Part shown: one piece after another, positions 1 to 8,107 of the stretch
Position numbering within the stretch: position 1 is the stretch's first letter
Layout of the letters: each line of letters starts with the position of its first letter
Assembly (NCBI GenBank): GCA_964418585.1
Contig: CAYQMG010000020.1
Location: forward strand, 1-64,000
Length of the DNA: 64,000 nt
Direction of reading: 5' to 3'
From: JAJRTE01 sp964418585
GTDB taxonomy: Bacteria > Myxococcota_A > UBA796 > JAJRTE01
The notes under the pieces: generated by a model
The model's database searches: none
Told to the model about the DNA's origin: nothing
The model's input: the letters and a program-made list of their open reading frames with translations, nothing else
Translations under genes and position numbers: made by a program

Positions 1-1
1 G

Positions 2-91
2 CACAGCGTCCGGGTCAACGGCCAGTGGCGAGTCACCTGCCGCTGCTCCGAGGGCGGAGCCGACGACGTGCGGCTCGTGGACGACCATTGA
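2..91 (+). CDS. higB: HigB-type mRNA interferase toxin, C-terminal fragment (5' end outside the window)
   Basis: Only the last 29 codons lie in the window, ending at TGA 89-91. The peptide contains SVRVNGQWRV and ends DDVRLVDDH, which matches the conserved C-terminus of RelE-superfamily HigB toxins (beta-strand with a basic residue, then V-x-x-V-D-x-H). HigB enzymes cleave mRNA on the ribosome and are held inactive by HigA. The gene is followed after 4 nt by the antitoxin, the usual higB-higA order. The assignment rests on the short tail plus the neighbour. Confidence 0.8.
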   Translation, partial: HSVRVNGQWRVTCRCSEGGADDVRLVDDH

Positions 92-95
92 GGAG

Positions 96-1019
96 ATGAT
101 CGTGCCGCCCGGCAACCGCGTCCCGACCCACCCCGGCGAAGTCCTCCTCGGAGAGTTCCTGCGCTATCTTGGGCTCACGCAGGTGGCCTTCGCCCGCCAC
201 GTCGGCGTGCCCATCCAGCGGATCAACGAGATCATCAAGGGCAAGGCGGCCCTGACGCCGGAAACCGCTTTGCAACTGGATCGTGTGCTTGGTATCCCGG
301 CAGAGTTCTGGAACCGGCGGGAGCGGCACTACCGCGACCACGTGGCTCGAGTCCAGTCGCGCAAGCGTCTGTCCGGACAAAAGGACTGGGTCGATCGGCT
401 CCCTGTGGAGGAGATGGTCCGGCGGGGCTGGGTGGAGGCCTGCTCGTGCCTCGAGGACCAAGTCGAGGCGCTTCTCCGCTTTTTCGGTGTGGCCGACGTA
501 CCGGGGTGGGAACGGCAGTACGCGGTTCCCAGGGCGGCCTTCGAACGGTCCGGGCGGGGCGAGCCCGACCGCGGCGCGCTGGCAGCCTGGCTCCGGCAGG
601 GAGAGCGGGAGGCGTCCGCGATTCACACAGAGCACTACCGGAAGCCTGCGTTTCGGTCGGCCCTGGAGGCGGTGCGGGAGCGTCTGCGCCTGGCCGAGGG
701 CCTGACCGCTTCCGAGGTCCAGTCCCTGTGCGCACCGGCCGGCGTGGCCGTGGTATTCGTGCCTCGGCTCGACGGTCTGGACGTGAACGGTGCGGTCCGT
801 TGGCTCTCCTCGACGAGGGCCTTGATTCAACTCTCGTGTGTCGATCCCTCGGAGCCTCGGTTTTTGCGGACGTTTTTCCACGAAGCCGCACACGTTCTGC
901 TCCACGGCAAGCGGAACACCTTTCTCCACCTCGAGGCCGGTGCCGGCGTCCTGGACGAGGAGAAGGAGCGGGAGGCGGACGAATGGGTCGAGAGCTTCCT
1001 CCGCCCCAGGGGCTGCTAG
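96..1019 (+). CDS. higA: HigA-family antitoxin fused to ImmA/IrrE-type metalloprotease domain
   Basis: This 307-aa protein begins with a HigA/XRE helix-turn-helix (about residues 12-70; HPGEVLLGEFLRYLGLTQ is the family signature). It should bind the HigB toxin and repress the operon. The C-terminal part carries a zinc-protease motif, FFHEAAHVLLH, with H262, E263 and H266, followed by an E-x-E-A-D-E-W segment typical of ImmA/IrrE proteins. Such fusions are known among HigA antitoxins, and protease-linked control of the toxin is a reasonable inference. The protein stops directly after the conserved F-L-x-P element, where relatives usually continue for several dozen residues, so the C-terminus may be trimmed. 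The ATG lies 4 nt after the higB stop, and AGGAG is at 91-95. Confidence 0.85.
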   Translation: MIVPPGNRVPTHPGEVLLGEFLRYLGLTQVAFARHVGVPIQRINEIIKGKAALTPETALQLDRVLGIPAEFWNRRERHYRDHVARVQSRKRLSGQKDWVDRLPVEEMVRRGWVEACSCLEDQVEALLRFFGVADVPGWERQYAVPRAAFERSGRGEPDRGALAAWLRQGEREASAIHTEHYRKPAFRSALEAVRERLRLAEGLTASEVQSLCAPAGVAVVFVPRLDGLDVNGAVRWLSSTRALIQLSCVDPSEPRFLRTFFHEAAHVLLHGKRNTFLHLEAGAGVLDEEKEREADEWVESFLRPRGC

Positions 1020-1504
1020 CCCTGCGACGTCCCGTGAGGGGCGAAGGCTCCTGCGTTGTTACGCTGCATTCCGGGGAAGGACGTGACCACCGCGCGTTGT
1101 TGCGCGTCCGGGGGGCGACGGGGGCGGAGCGCGGGCCTCGGTGGTTTGGATCGGGTGTCGGAACACGTGAAGCGGGCCCCGGGACGCGGGGGACGGGCGT
1201 TCCACATCCGGTTGGCCGAGACTTTCTTTCAGCAATTCGCGTCAGTATCTGGTACACGGCCGCCTACTGGATACTTGACAGGAGCCATGCACCACAGTAT
1301 CGTGCTGTCCAGATAGGGTGCAACGCCCTGGTACTCAGGCACCAACCATCAATCCTCGTTCTGACAACAACGGCCTGCTGTTGGGCAGGCAAGAAGGGCG
1401 GACTCGGCGAATGGGCAGGCGACGATCTTCTTCAGTCCTCCTCGTGCCCGCAACCGTCGAGGATGAACCTGTGCTTGCAGGAGTAGGCGGAGAACGCAAC
1501 GTCA
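1020..1504. other. 485-bp intergenic region in the accessory patch
   Basis: No credible coding sequence is visible on either strand. The segment separates the HigBA unit from the next two genes, looks less GC-rich than the core genes toward its right end, and contains no CTCGAG palindrome. A sigma70-like promoter candidate lies at 1275-1303. It may be the boundary between two separately acquired modules. Confidence 0.5.
1275..1303 (+). promoter_or_regulatory. Candidate sigma70 promoter for the 1505-3372 pair
   Basis: A perfect TTGACA (1275-1280) is followed after exactly 17 nt by TATCGT (1298-1303), which matches four of six -10 positions. It points toward the gene starting at 1505, about 200 nt downstream. 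This is motif matching only. Confidence 0.4.
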
Positions 1505-1936
1505 ATGAGCGATTGGCCAGCGAATGAACTGCTCGGGAGATTCGTTTTCGAACGTGGCGAGGGACGCCACAAGCACAAGTGGAACCGAGACGAGGCGGGA
1601 TTCCATCCCAGCGAGCGTGGTCCAGTTGGGAAGTGCCACAACTCGATCACCAAGCAGGTTGCTCTTCAGTTGCTCCGCAGCGGCATTGTGGCGCCAAATC
1701 CATACACCTTGGGGGACCTTGGCCAGGGAGGGGACGATACGCCTCACGAGATATACAACATTTACCGGGGCGTTCCGTATGTCGCTGTGCCGACGAGGCC
1801 GGGTGTCAGTTACCACGGTTACCCTTGGCGCGGCCGGATGAGCGCCACGATCCGCGAGGCATTGAGGCAGCGTGCCGAGGACGAAGGCACACTACCGGTG
1901 TTCAAGAAATGGCTCAAGCAGTACGAGGAAAACTGA
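1505..1936 (+). CDS. Uncharacterised 143-aa protein paired with an ImmA/IrrE-type protease
   Basis: I do not recognise a family. The protein is soluble, with no signal peptide or membrane segment. It is rich in His, Tyr and Arg, with a central KCHNSITKQ segment, a Tyr/Pro-rich stretch (VPYVAVPTRPGVSYHGYPW) and a basic helical C-terminus (FKKWLKQYEEN). The downstream protease gene starts inside its last codons (26-28 nt overlap), implying translational coupling and joint function. By analogy with other small genes coupled to ImmA/IrrE proteins it could be a toxin, a repressor substrate or a mobile-element regulator; that is inference. The ATG has only a weakly placed GGAG upstream, so the start is moderately sure. 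Confidence 0.6.
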   Translation: MSDWPANELLGRFVFERGEGRHKHKWNRDEAGFHPSERGPVGKCHNSITKQVALQLLRSGIVAPNPYTLGDLGQGGDDTPHEIYNIYRGVPYVAVPTRPGVSYHGYPWRGRMSATIREALRQRAEDEGTLPVFKKWLKQYEEN

Positions 1937-3372
1937 TCGGCGACACGGCCCACCTTGGTCTCGAGGTGAGCTGGCCCGGCGATGTTCCAGAGGACCTGGT
2001 CGGTCTTGGCTGGGGTGACCTGGTCCTGTGGTTTGCCGGGAAGCGGCTCTGGGTCTCTGACGCAGGGGACGAGATGGACGGTCGAGGCGGCCCTGTCCGC
2101 TGGACGTGGATAGACCTCGTGGAGCACCTGGGTCGCTCATGGCCGTTCTTGCAGTACGAAGAGAATGCCCCCTATGGCCTGATTGCAGATGGTCCAGAGA
2201 ATCTCAGAGACAAGCGATTGCTGGAGAGCGTCGAAGGGCATTCCAGGGTCGAAGTCGAGGACGCGGTCCATGCCTTTCAACACCGACACGACCTTGCTGC
2301 CGGTCTGAAGGGAATCTGGCTGCCGCCCGTATGGCTGATTCGGGAAGGGCGGGTGATGCGGGTGCGTGCCGCCGACGAGGACATCTGGCTGCCTGTCGCG
2401 GACGTTCTCCGTGTGCTGGAACAATTCGTGGACGAAGTGCTTCGGCACGCTTCAGGCGTCCCATCGGAACGCCGCGCCCAGGCGGAGAAAGCATGGCACA
2501 ACCGCGCGGCGACGGCCCGCATGGCCTGGTGTCTCCGAACGGGCTTGTCGTGGCGCGAAATCGTAGAATGGTCGCCGCGAGGACAGGACCCTGAACAGTG
2601 GTGGGGAGATCCACTGTCAGAGGAGGAATCGCCGCTGATGGCAGCAGCGAGGTTGAGTTCTCCTCTTTCCGAAAACACTCGCCGGACAATTGTCCAGATT
2701 ATCCAGGACCTTTCTGCGCACTCGACAAAGGTTATCGACGACCTTGCCGCTGCTGCCGGCGATGTTCTGGAAGCTGTGTTCGACGAGAAACCATACGCCC
2801 AGGGCTACTCGCTCGCCTTGTGGCTGCGCAGGCACCTCAGAGCCAATGTCGGGCCTGTGGACCCCGAACAATTCCTTCGGGATTGGGGTGTGCATGTCGC
2901 AGAACTACCTTCTGGACTGGACGAGGCGATGGATGCCGTCGCGTGTTGGGGAGGTGGCAAGGGGCCCGCTGTCCTCATCAACCCCTCCGGCATACACGCT
3001 CGGTCGCCAGGTGGCCGTCGAGCAACACTGGCCCATGAGATCGCTCACCTCCTCGTCGATCGCCGTCGGCACCTCCCGCTGGTGGAGGTGTTTGGAGGAA
3101 GTACCCCGCTCCACGTCGAGCAAAGAGCCCGTGCATTTGCTGCAGAGTTTCTTTTGCCGCGGGAGACCGCCGCCCGAATCGTGGCCCGCTCGTCAGACCT
3201 GATGGCTGCAGTGAAGACCATCCGCGAAACCTACGGCGTGTCTACCGAGGTCGCTGGTTGGCAGATAAAGAACGGGCCAGGTTGGCAGTTGCTCAACCCC
3301 GCCGAACAGAACAAGGTCCTGCAGTGGCGTCGTCCCTGGTCTTCCACGATCGGGGGGCGGGCAGCAGAGTAG
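1909..3372 (+). CDS. ImmA/IrrE-family metallopeptidase with long unknown N-terminal region
   Basis: The 487-aa product has a C-terminal zinc-peptidase domain: LAHEIAHLL gives H376, E377 and H380, followed by a conserved EQRARAFAAEFLLP segment that supplies the third ligand (about E404). ImmA/IrrE peptidases cleave HTH repressors to switch mobile elements or stress genes. The first roughly 330 residues are Trp-rich and unrelated to anything I recognise; they may sense a signal or hold the partner. I chose ATG 1909 because it overlaps the end of the upstream gene; upstream in-frame codons would fully overlap that gene. The 1505-3372 block has one CTCGAG site against the dense distribution elsewhere, consistent with horizontal acquisition. 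Confidence 0.75.
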   Translation: MAQAVRGKLIGDTAHLGLEVSWPGDVPEDLVGLGWGDLVLWFAGKRLWVSDAGDEMDGRGGPVRWTWIDLVEHLGRSWPFLQYEENAPYGLIADGPENLRDKRLLESVEGHSRVEVEDAVHAFQHRHDLAAGLKGIWLPPVWLIREGRVMRVRAADEDIWLPVADVLRVLEQFVDEVLRHASGVPSERRAQAEKAWHNRAATARMAWCLRTGLSWREIVEWSPRGQDPEQWWGDPLSEEESPLMAAARLSSPLSENTRRTIVQIIQDLSAHSTKVIDDLAAAAGDVLEAVFDEKPYAQGYSLALWLRRHLRANVGPVDPEQFLRDWGVHVAELPSGLDEAMDAVACWGGGKGPAVLINPSGIHARSPGGRRATLAHEIAHLLVDRRRHLPLVEVFGGSTPLHVEQRARAFAAEFLLPRETAARIVARSSDLMAAVKTIRETYGVSTEVAGWQIKNGPGWQLLNPAEQNKVLQWRRPWSSTIGGRAAE

Positions 3373-3378
3373 CCCCCC
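3352..3378. terminator. G/C-rich inverted repeat across the stop codon
   Basis: GGGGGGC (3352-3358) can pair with GCCCCCC (3372-3378) around a 13-nt loop that contains the end of the protease gene. There is no T-tract, so intrinsic termination is uncertain. It sits between convergent genes, where a terminator is expected. Confidence 0.3.
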
Positions 3379-3420
3379 CCCGGAGCCTCGGGCTCGCAAA
3401 TCCGGCACCGGAATACGTTG

Positions 3421-3511
3421 CCCGAATCCCGACCCCCGAATCCCGAATCCCGACCCCCGTCTCCCGACCCCCGTCTCCCGAATCCCGTTTCCCGCCCCCC
3501 GCTCCCCGTCA
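3421..3511 (-). repeat. Thirteen tandem heptamers CCCGNNN abutting a stop codon
   Basis: Read on the plus strand, thirteen consecutive 7-mers each begin CCCG. The variable triplets are AAT, ACC, AAT, AAT, ACC, TCT, ACC, TCT, AAT, TTT, CCC, CTC and TCA, and the last triplet is the stop codon (TGA on the minus strand) of the exported protein at 3509-4843. The 7-nt phase is perfect for 91 bp and does not continue into the gene. On the minus strand the array forms the immediate 3' untranslated region of that gene. Confidence 0.9.
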
Positions 3512-4843
3512 CCCCCGCCGCTTCCTCCGCCCCCACCCCCCCACGAACACCCCGAAAACCAGCCACGCCCCGGCCGTGTCGTCCGAGCCCCCGCAGCTCG
3601 AGCAGCCGGAGTCTCCCGAATCCCCTGTCTCCCGGGCCGGAAGCTCCTCTCCGGAGAGGTAGATCGTCACCTCCCCCCCGTCGGTCGATGAAGCGATCGT
3701 GAGCCATCCTTCCGTGGCGGCGTTCACATCCGGCGCAAAGGCCACCGTGATTGCGCACTCGTCCCCCGGCGGCATGAGGCGGGCGGCGCAGTCCTCCTCG
3801 AGCACGGGAAAGGCCGAACTCCCCCCATGGGTCGTGACGCTCACCGACCACACGAGGACGTTCTGGTCGCCCGTGCTGGTCAACCGGAACGTCTTCGGCT
3901 CCGACTGCTCGTACCGGTGCACCGGGCCGAAGTCCCAGCTCTTCTCGGAAGCCTCGAGGCGCGTGGTGCCCTCGAGGGACGGGGCGGGCGGACGTGACGT
4001 CCCGGACCCGGACACCGTGGCCTCGACCTGGGCGATGGTCCGGTCCATCGGGTCGACCACGACCCGGTCCGAGTAGCCGAGGATGTCGCCCGGCGTGAAG
4101 CTCACCGAGAAAGCGCAGGACCCCCCCGGCTCGAGCGTCCGGCCCTCGCACCCATCGTGGGTCAACGCGAACGCCGGAAAGGTGAGCCCGGCGTCGTTCT
4201 GCAGGGCGGCCGAGCGAAGGGGGGCGTCGAGGGGGCCTTCGTTGGTGACCACGAACTGGACAGGACCGGCGGACTCCCCGACGATCACCGGCCCGAAGTC
4301 GTGTGCGGCCGGCTCGAGGGAGAGGGTGGGGATGCGCTCCGGGTCCTCCACGAAGGTGGCGGCGACCGCCTTGTCCGCGGTCATGAGGACCCAGCAGGCG
4401 TCGTCCAGAAGGTCGTCGCACCCCTGCCAGGCGGAGAACCGGTAGCCCAGGGAGGGCAGGGCGGCGAGCGTCAGCTCATACCCCTCCCGGAACGTGTACT
4501 GGTTGCCCTGACCCGAGCAGTAGACCCCGTCCCCGGCCACCTGCCCGCCGTCGGGGGGGTAGACATTCACGGTGAGCTGCCAGGTGTTCTGCACTTCCGA
4601 CGCCTCCGCCAGGAACGCAACCGCCTTGGATGGAGCCTCCAGGACGGCGGACGGCGCCTCGAGCGCGGCGTCTCCGGCGTGGTGCACCGGCGGACCCACG
4701 GAGGCGGTGTCGTCGGCCGCGGTCTCGGCGAGCGTGAAGGACGCCGGGTGGACGGAGATGTCCGGCCGGCTTCCAGCCGCGACCGCCGCCTGGACGGCGA
4801 GGACGAGGAGGACCCCGGCGGGTGCGACGCGTCTGCCGGCCAT
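3509..4843 (-). CDS. Exported, surface-anchored protein with MYXO-CTERM-like tail
   Basis: The 444-aa protein starts with a cleavable-looking signal peptide (MAGRRVAPAGVLLVLAVQA, ending near residue 24). A bacterial InlB-like beta-repeat follows (about residues 90-165: DGGQV, GYRFSAWQGC, TADKAVAATF). Then come two immunoglobulin-like choice-of-anchor-D/HYDIN-like units, each opened by (H/W)DFGPV. The end has a Ser/Asp/Gly linker, a CSSCGG motif at 414-419, a hydrophobic span and a GRRKRRG basic end. That Cys/membrane-span/Arg architecture matches sorting signals such as MYXO-CTERM, so the protein is probably processed and displayed on the surface. ATG 4843 has GGAGGT just upstream; earlier in-frame codons would delay the signal peptide. 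The next gene upstream on this strand ends 2 nt away. Confidence 0.7.
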   Translation of the reverse strand: MAGRRVAPAGVLLVLAVQAAVAAGSRPDISVHPASFTLAETAADDTASVGPPVHHAGDAALEAPSAVLEAPSKAVAFLAEASEVQNTWQLTVNVYPPDGGQVAGDGVYCSGQGNQYTFREGYELTLAALPSLGYRFSAWQGCDDLLDDACWVLMTADKAVAATFVEDPERIPTLSLEPAAHDFGPVIVGESAGPVQFVVTNEGPLDAPLRSAALQNDAGLTFPAFALTHDGCEGRTLEPGGSCAFSVSFTPGDILGYSDRVVVDPMDRTIAQVEATVSGSGTSRPPAPSLEGTTRLEASEKSWDFGPVHRYEQSEPKTFRLTSTGDQNVLVWSVSVTTHGGSSAFPVLEEDCAARLMPPGDECAITVAFAPDVNAATEGWLTIASSTDGGEVTIYLSGEELPARETGDSGDSGCSSCGGSDDTAGAWLVFGVFVGGWGRRKRRG

Positions 4844-4845
4844 GG

Positions 4846-5571
4846 CTACCTCCTCTCCTCGAGCCCCCTGGCGGACTCCGTGCCCCGGGAGGAGTGAAGC
4901 AGGAGCCACTCGTAGGCGATCATGGACCATTGTGCCGCTTGATTCTCGTATCGATACTGCCGGTTTTCATTGCGATAGGACTCGTACCCCGTTCGCTTCA
5001 CGATGCCGGTGCCGGGAGCGAACCAGATGGTATCGTTGGAGACCTCCCGCTCGAGGTGCGTGTCGTGGATGGTGTAGGAGACGCGGACGGCGTCGAAGAG
5101 TCCCGCGGCCGTCCCGATGGTCTCGAGCCCCTCCACCTCGGCCACCATCCGGATGCGGGCGTCCGCGTTCTCCATGGACCAGCGCTTGCCGAGCTTCACG
5201 GGAAAGAGCAGGCGGGGCACCGGGCTGGCATAGATGAACTGGTCCGAGCCGCAGTCCCACACCCCTGCGTCGTCCACGCGGTAGAAGGAGTCCAGGGACT
5301 TGGCCGGGTCGATGGTCCTGGCCCGTTGGACCTCGGCCTCGAGGAAGGTTGCGGACCCGACCACCTGCTGCTGAACATATCCCGACGGTGTGACGTAGGT
5401 CCGAACCGCCCCGTCCTCGAGGGGGAACAGGTCGGCGCCGAACGCCTCGCCCGAGCCTTCCGCAAGGATCTCGATCGCAGGGGTGTAGTCCGGGTCGTAG
5501 GGCCTGTCGCACCCCGGGAGGATGACGAAGAGCCACATCAAGGCCGCCCGGTGCAGGGTGGCGATCCTCAT
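4846..5571 (-). CDS. Predicted lipoprotein of unknown function (241 aa)
   Basis: A short hydrophobic leader ends in a lipobox, VILPGC, with Cys21 as the lipidated residue, so the protein should be membrane-anchored on the periplasmic side. The mature part is a beta-rich domain with scattered aromatic residues (for example ENRQYRYENQ) resembling unnamed extracytoplasmic domains; no enzyme motif is visible. Its ATG overlaps the stop of the preceding 798-aa gene (ATGA), and the surface-anchored gene follows after 2 nt, so the three form an operon of exported proteins. Confidence 0.65.
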   Translation of the reverse strand: MRIATLHRAALMWLFVILPGCDRPYDPDYTPAIEILAEGSGEAFGADLFPLEDGAVRTYVTPSGYVQQQVVGSATFLEAEVQRARTIDPAKSLDSFYRVDDAGVWDCGSDQFIYASPVPRLLFPVKLGKRWSMENADARIRMVAEVEGLETIGTAAGLFDAVRVSYTIHDTHLEREVSNDTIWFAPGTGIVKRTGYESYRNENRQYRYENQAAQWSMIAYEWLLLHSSRGTESARGLEERR

Positions 5572-7964
5572 GGTTCCACCTCCTCGAGTTCCATCCGGGT
5601 ATGGTAGAGCGTCTCGCCTTCCAGGCTGTCCGGGAACCGTGGCTCGTAGTAGACCAGGTGGACCCTGCCGTCTCCGTCCACGGCCATGCGCATGATCCCC
5701 CTGGCATGAGCGGCGAACACCGGGCCGCGCCACACGTTCGGCTCCGTGCGCTGGAAGAGCACCGGGCAGGTCCCGTAGTCGCAGGCGACGGACAGCAGGA
5801 GCCAGACCACGCCGTCCGGCCCCTCGGCCAGTTGGTAGGCCTCGAGGCTTTCCAGGAGCTGCTCGCTGTCGGTGACGGTCTCCGGAGCCCCTTGAAGGTC
5901 CCCGGTGAGCAGGGAGTAGCGGCCGTATCGCAGCGGGGAGCAGAGGACATGCACCATGTCGCCCGACCCGGCAACCCCTTCCGGCGAGCACCAGGCGGAC
6001 AGGACCTCCTCCGAGACCGGGACCTCGAATCCCGGCCCGGCAACACCGGGGTCCCAGTGGTACAGGGTGGGACCTGCGAGCGCGTAGTGGAAGATGGCAA
6101 CCGTTCCGTCTTCCAGGGGGAACACCAGGACGCTCGAGGTCACGTCGCCGTCCCCGGCCAGGTACTGGAAGGAGCCGCCGTCCACGCTCGCCTGGAGGGT
6201 CCCGTCCGGGCCGGCGATCGCCAGGAGGTATCCCTGCTCCGTGGCCAGGCCGTCGATCCCCGTCTCCCGGGTCATGGTGTCGAACCCGGCAGGGGACTCG
6301 AGGCGCGGGGGGTCCTCGCCCTCGAACACGGCCAGGACCGGGTAGACCCCATCCTCCTGCTCGAGGTAGGTCCAGGCCACCGTGCGGCTCGAGGATGCGG
6401 AGAGGCCGAGCGGCGCCAGGTTGCGGAACGGCGCGGGGGGCGAGGAGCGGCGTTCGCTCCACTGGGTGGCGCCCGGGTCGAGTCGGCGCAGGTCCACCGT
6501 GACCTCGCCGCCTGCGTGGGCCCGCCAGGCGACGCTGATCCGGCCGGTCTCATCCGTGGAGACCGCCACCTCCTCGAAATGCACCGACCCGGACGCCTGG
6601 GATTCCAGGACTTGAGGCTCGGACCACCCCTCGATCGGGTCGTCCGGGTCCGGGATGTCCGGCTCGTCGTCCACCTGGAGATGGATCGAGACCTGGTCGC
6701 TGGCACGAAAGGTGAACGTGGACGCCGGGTCGAGGTCGAACCCGTCCACCCGGTCGGCGATGGAGGTCGAGCGCTCCACGATGACCCAGGCGTCCCCCGA
6801 AGCCTCGGCCACGTCGGCCCCGGAGATGGTGGCCTCGCCGGTGTCGGGCACCACGTCTTCGAAGACGACCTCGCCCCCCTGGTCGAGCTCGAGCCGGAGG
6901 GTGACCAGGCGGTCGGCCTCCAGGGCGGGGGTCCAGCGGACCTGGATCGCGTCGGTCTCGGTGTAGGTGCCGCCGCCCGCGGGCGCGGTCAACACCGGGG
7001 CGAAGTCGAGCAAGGGGGAGATCGTCCAGGTCGGGTGGATGCCGTAGCAATCGGTGAACGTCAGCGCCACGTCCCCGGGGTCGGTTCCCCAGCTTGAACC
7101 GGAGAGGAACTCTATCCGTTCGGCCGGTCTCACCGGACAGAGCGGATCGATCACCGAGGTCGTCACGTTCTCGACCGCGCACAGGCAGTTGGCGGTCGTG
7201 TCCGGGTCGGGCTCCACGGCCAGGCTCACGAGCTGGTTGACGAACGCGCCTGCGGCCCGGCGGTGGGTGATGGTCGCGTCGAAGCGCGTTCCCTCGAGAC
7301 CCGGGTGGGCGAAGGAGTAGGCCTGGATCTCTGTCTCATCGAGCCCGGGTCCGGAGGCCCCTGTGTCCTTGCTCGTGGTGATCGGAGGCCCGGCGACCAG
7401 GTCCGGGGGGGTGCAGCGCTCCGTGTCGTAGTAAAAATAGGAGAAGGTCGCCGTGCCGGAGAGCTTCCCGGAGGTCTCCCCCACCAGGTACCAGTCGAAG
7501 TACCCTGTTTGCAGGCTGACGTCGAAGCTCAGGGTCATGTTCATGAGCGTGCGCGCAGCGTACTCGGTCCAGAACACGTCCTCGATGCGGATCTCGCCGT
7601 CGCTGACCCAGTACTCGAGTTCCAGGAACACCGGCGTGCCCGGCCCGTAGGTACGCCCCTCGAAAAAGGGAGCCGGCAGGTTCATCATGAGGTAGTAGAG
7701 TCCCTCGAAGCGCTCGTCGTACTCCATGATCGTGAGTTCCATGTCGTTGCAGCCCAGCGCCTCGGCGTTCGCATCGTAGTTGACGAACCGGCCCTCGGGC
7801 ACGGACAGTCCGCTCCAGCTCAGGTCGACCCATTCCTGGTCCGAGAGATCGGCTGCGACCTCCCCGTCGCGGACGGGATCACAGGCGGGACCGGTCAGGA
7901 AGAAGGAAAGGGCGACAGGGAGGAGCGCGGCCGGCGGGCGGACAGGAAGGCCATGGTCGTTCAC
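5568..7964 (-). CDS. Large exported protein, probable lipoprotein, unknown function (798 aa)
   Basis: A GTG start (7964) gives a hydrophobic leader ending near Cys28 (TGPAC), an imperfect lipobox, so it is either a lipoprotein or a secreted protein. The mature chain is acidic, with many short beta-strands, paired cysteines and a C-terminal half resembling sequential WD/BNR-type beta-propeller blades (repeated DG-x-V/D-x-R segments). No catalytic motif is recognised. It heads a three-gene operon with the lipoprotein (4-nt overlap) and the MYXO-CTERM-like protein. GAGGA lies upstream of the start codon. Confidence 0.6.
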   Translation of the reverse strand: MNDHGLPVRPPAALLPVALSFFLTGPACDPVRDGEVAADLSDQEWVDLSWSGLSVPEGRFVNYDANAEALGCNDMELTIMEYDERFEGLYYLMMNLPAPFFEGRTYGPGTPVFLELEYWVSDGEIRIEDVFWTEYAARTLMNMTLSFDVSLQTGYFDWYLVGETSGKLSGTATFSYFYYDTERCTPPDLVAGPPITTSKDTGASGPGLDETEIQAYSFAHPGLEGTRFDATITHRRAAGAFVNQLVSLAVEPDPDTTANCLCAVENVTTSVIDPLCPVRPAERIEFLSGSSWGTDPGDVALTFTDCYGIHPTWTISPLLDFAPVLTAPAGGGTYTETDAIQVRWTPALEADRLVTLRLELDQGGEVVFEDVVPDTGEATISGADVAEASGDAWVIVERSTSIADRVDGFDLDPASTFTFRASDQVSIHLQVDDEPDIPDPDDPIEGWSEPQVLESQASGSVHFEEVAVSTDETGRISVAWRAHAGGEVTVDLRRLDPGATQWSERRSSPPAPFRNLAPLGLSASSSRTVAWTYLEQEDGVYPVLAVFEGEDPPRLESPAGFDTMTRETGIDGLATEQGYLLAIAGPDGTLQASVDGGSFQYLAGDGDVTSSVLVFPLEDGTVAIFHYALAGPTLYHWDPGVAGPGFEVPVSEEVLSAWCSPEGVAGSGDMVHVLCSPLRYGRYSLLTGDLQGAPETVTDSEQLLESLEAYQLAEGPDGVVWLLLSVACDYGTCPVLFQRTEPNVWRGPVFAAHARGIMRMAVDGDGRVHLVYYEPRFPDSLEGETLYHTRMELEEVEP

Positions 7965-8107
7965 AGCGTCGTCCTCGAGAAAGCGACGGCCAAGAAGGAG
8001 GAATCACCAACCGAGCTCACCTGTTCAGCATACCCTGGTTCCGGGCCGAAGCACAACGCGAATCAGCGATACGACTCGCTGGTGCAGGAAGGTGTTCGGA
8101 ACCCACC

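Noticed and set aside
3258..3702. Proline/serine/arginine-rich open frames across the heptamer array
   Set aside because: The composition is a direct result of the CCCGNNN repeat, with no start signal; the array is non-coding on the plus strand.
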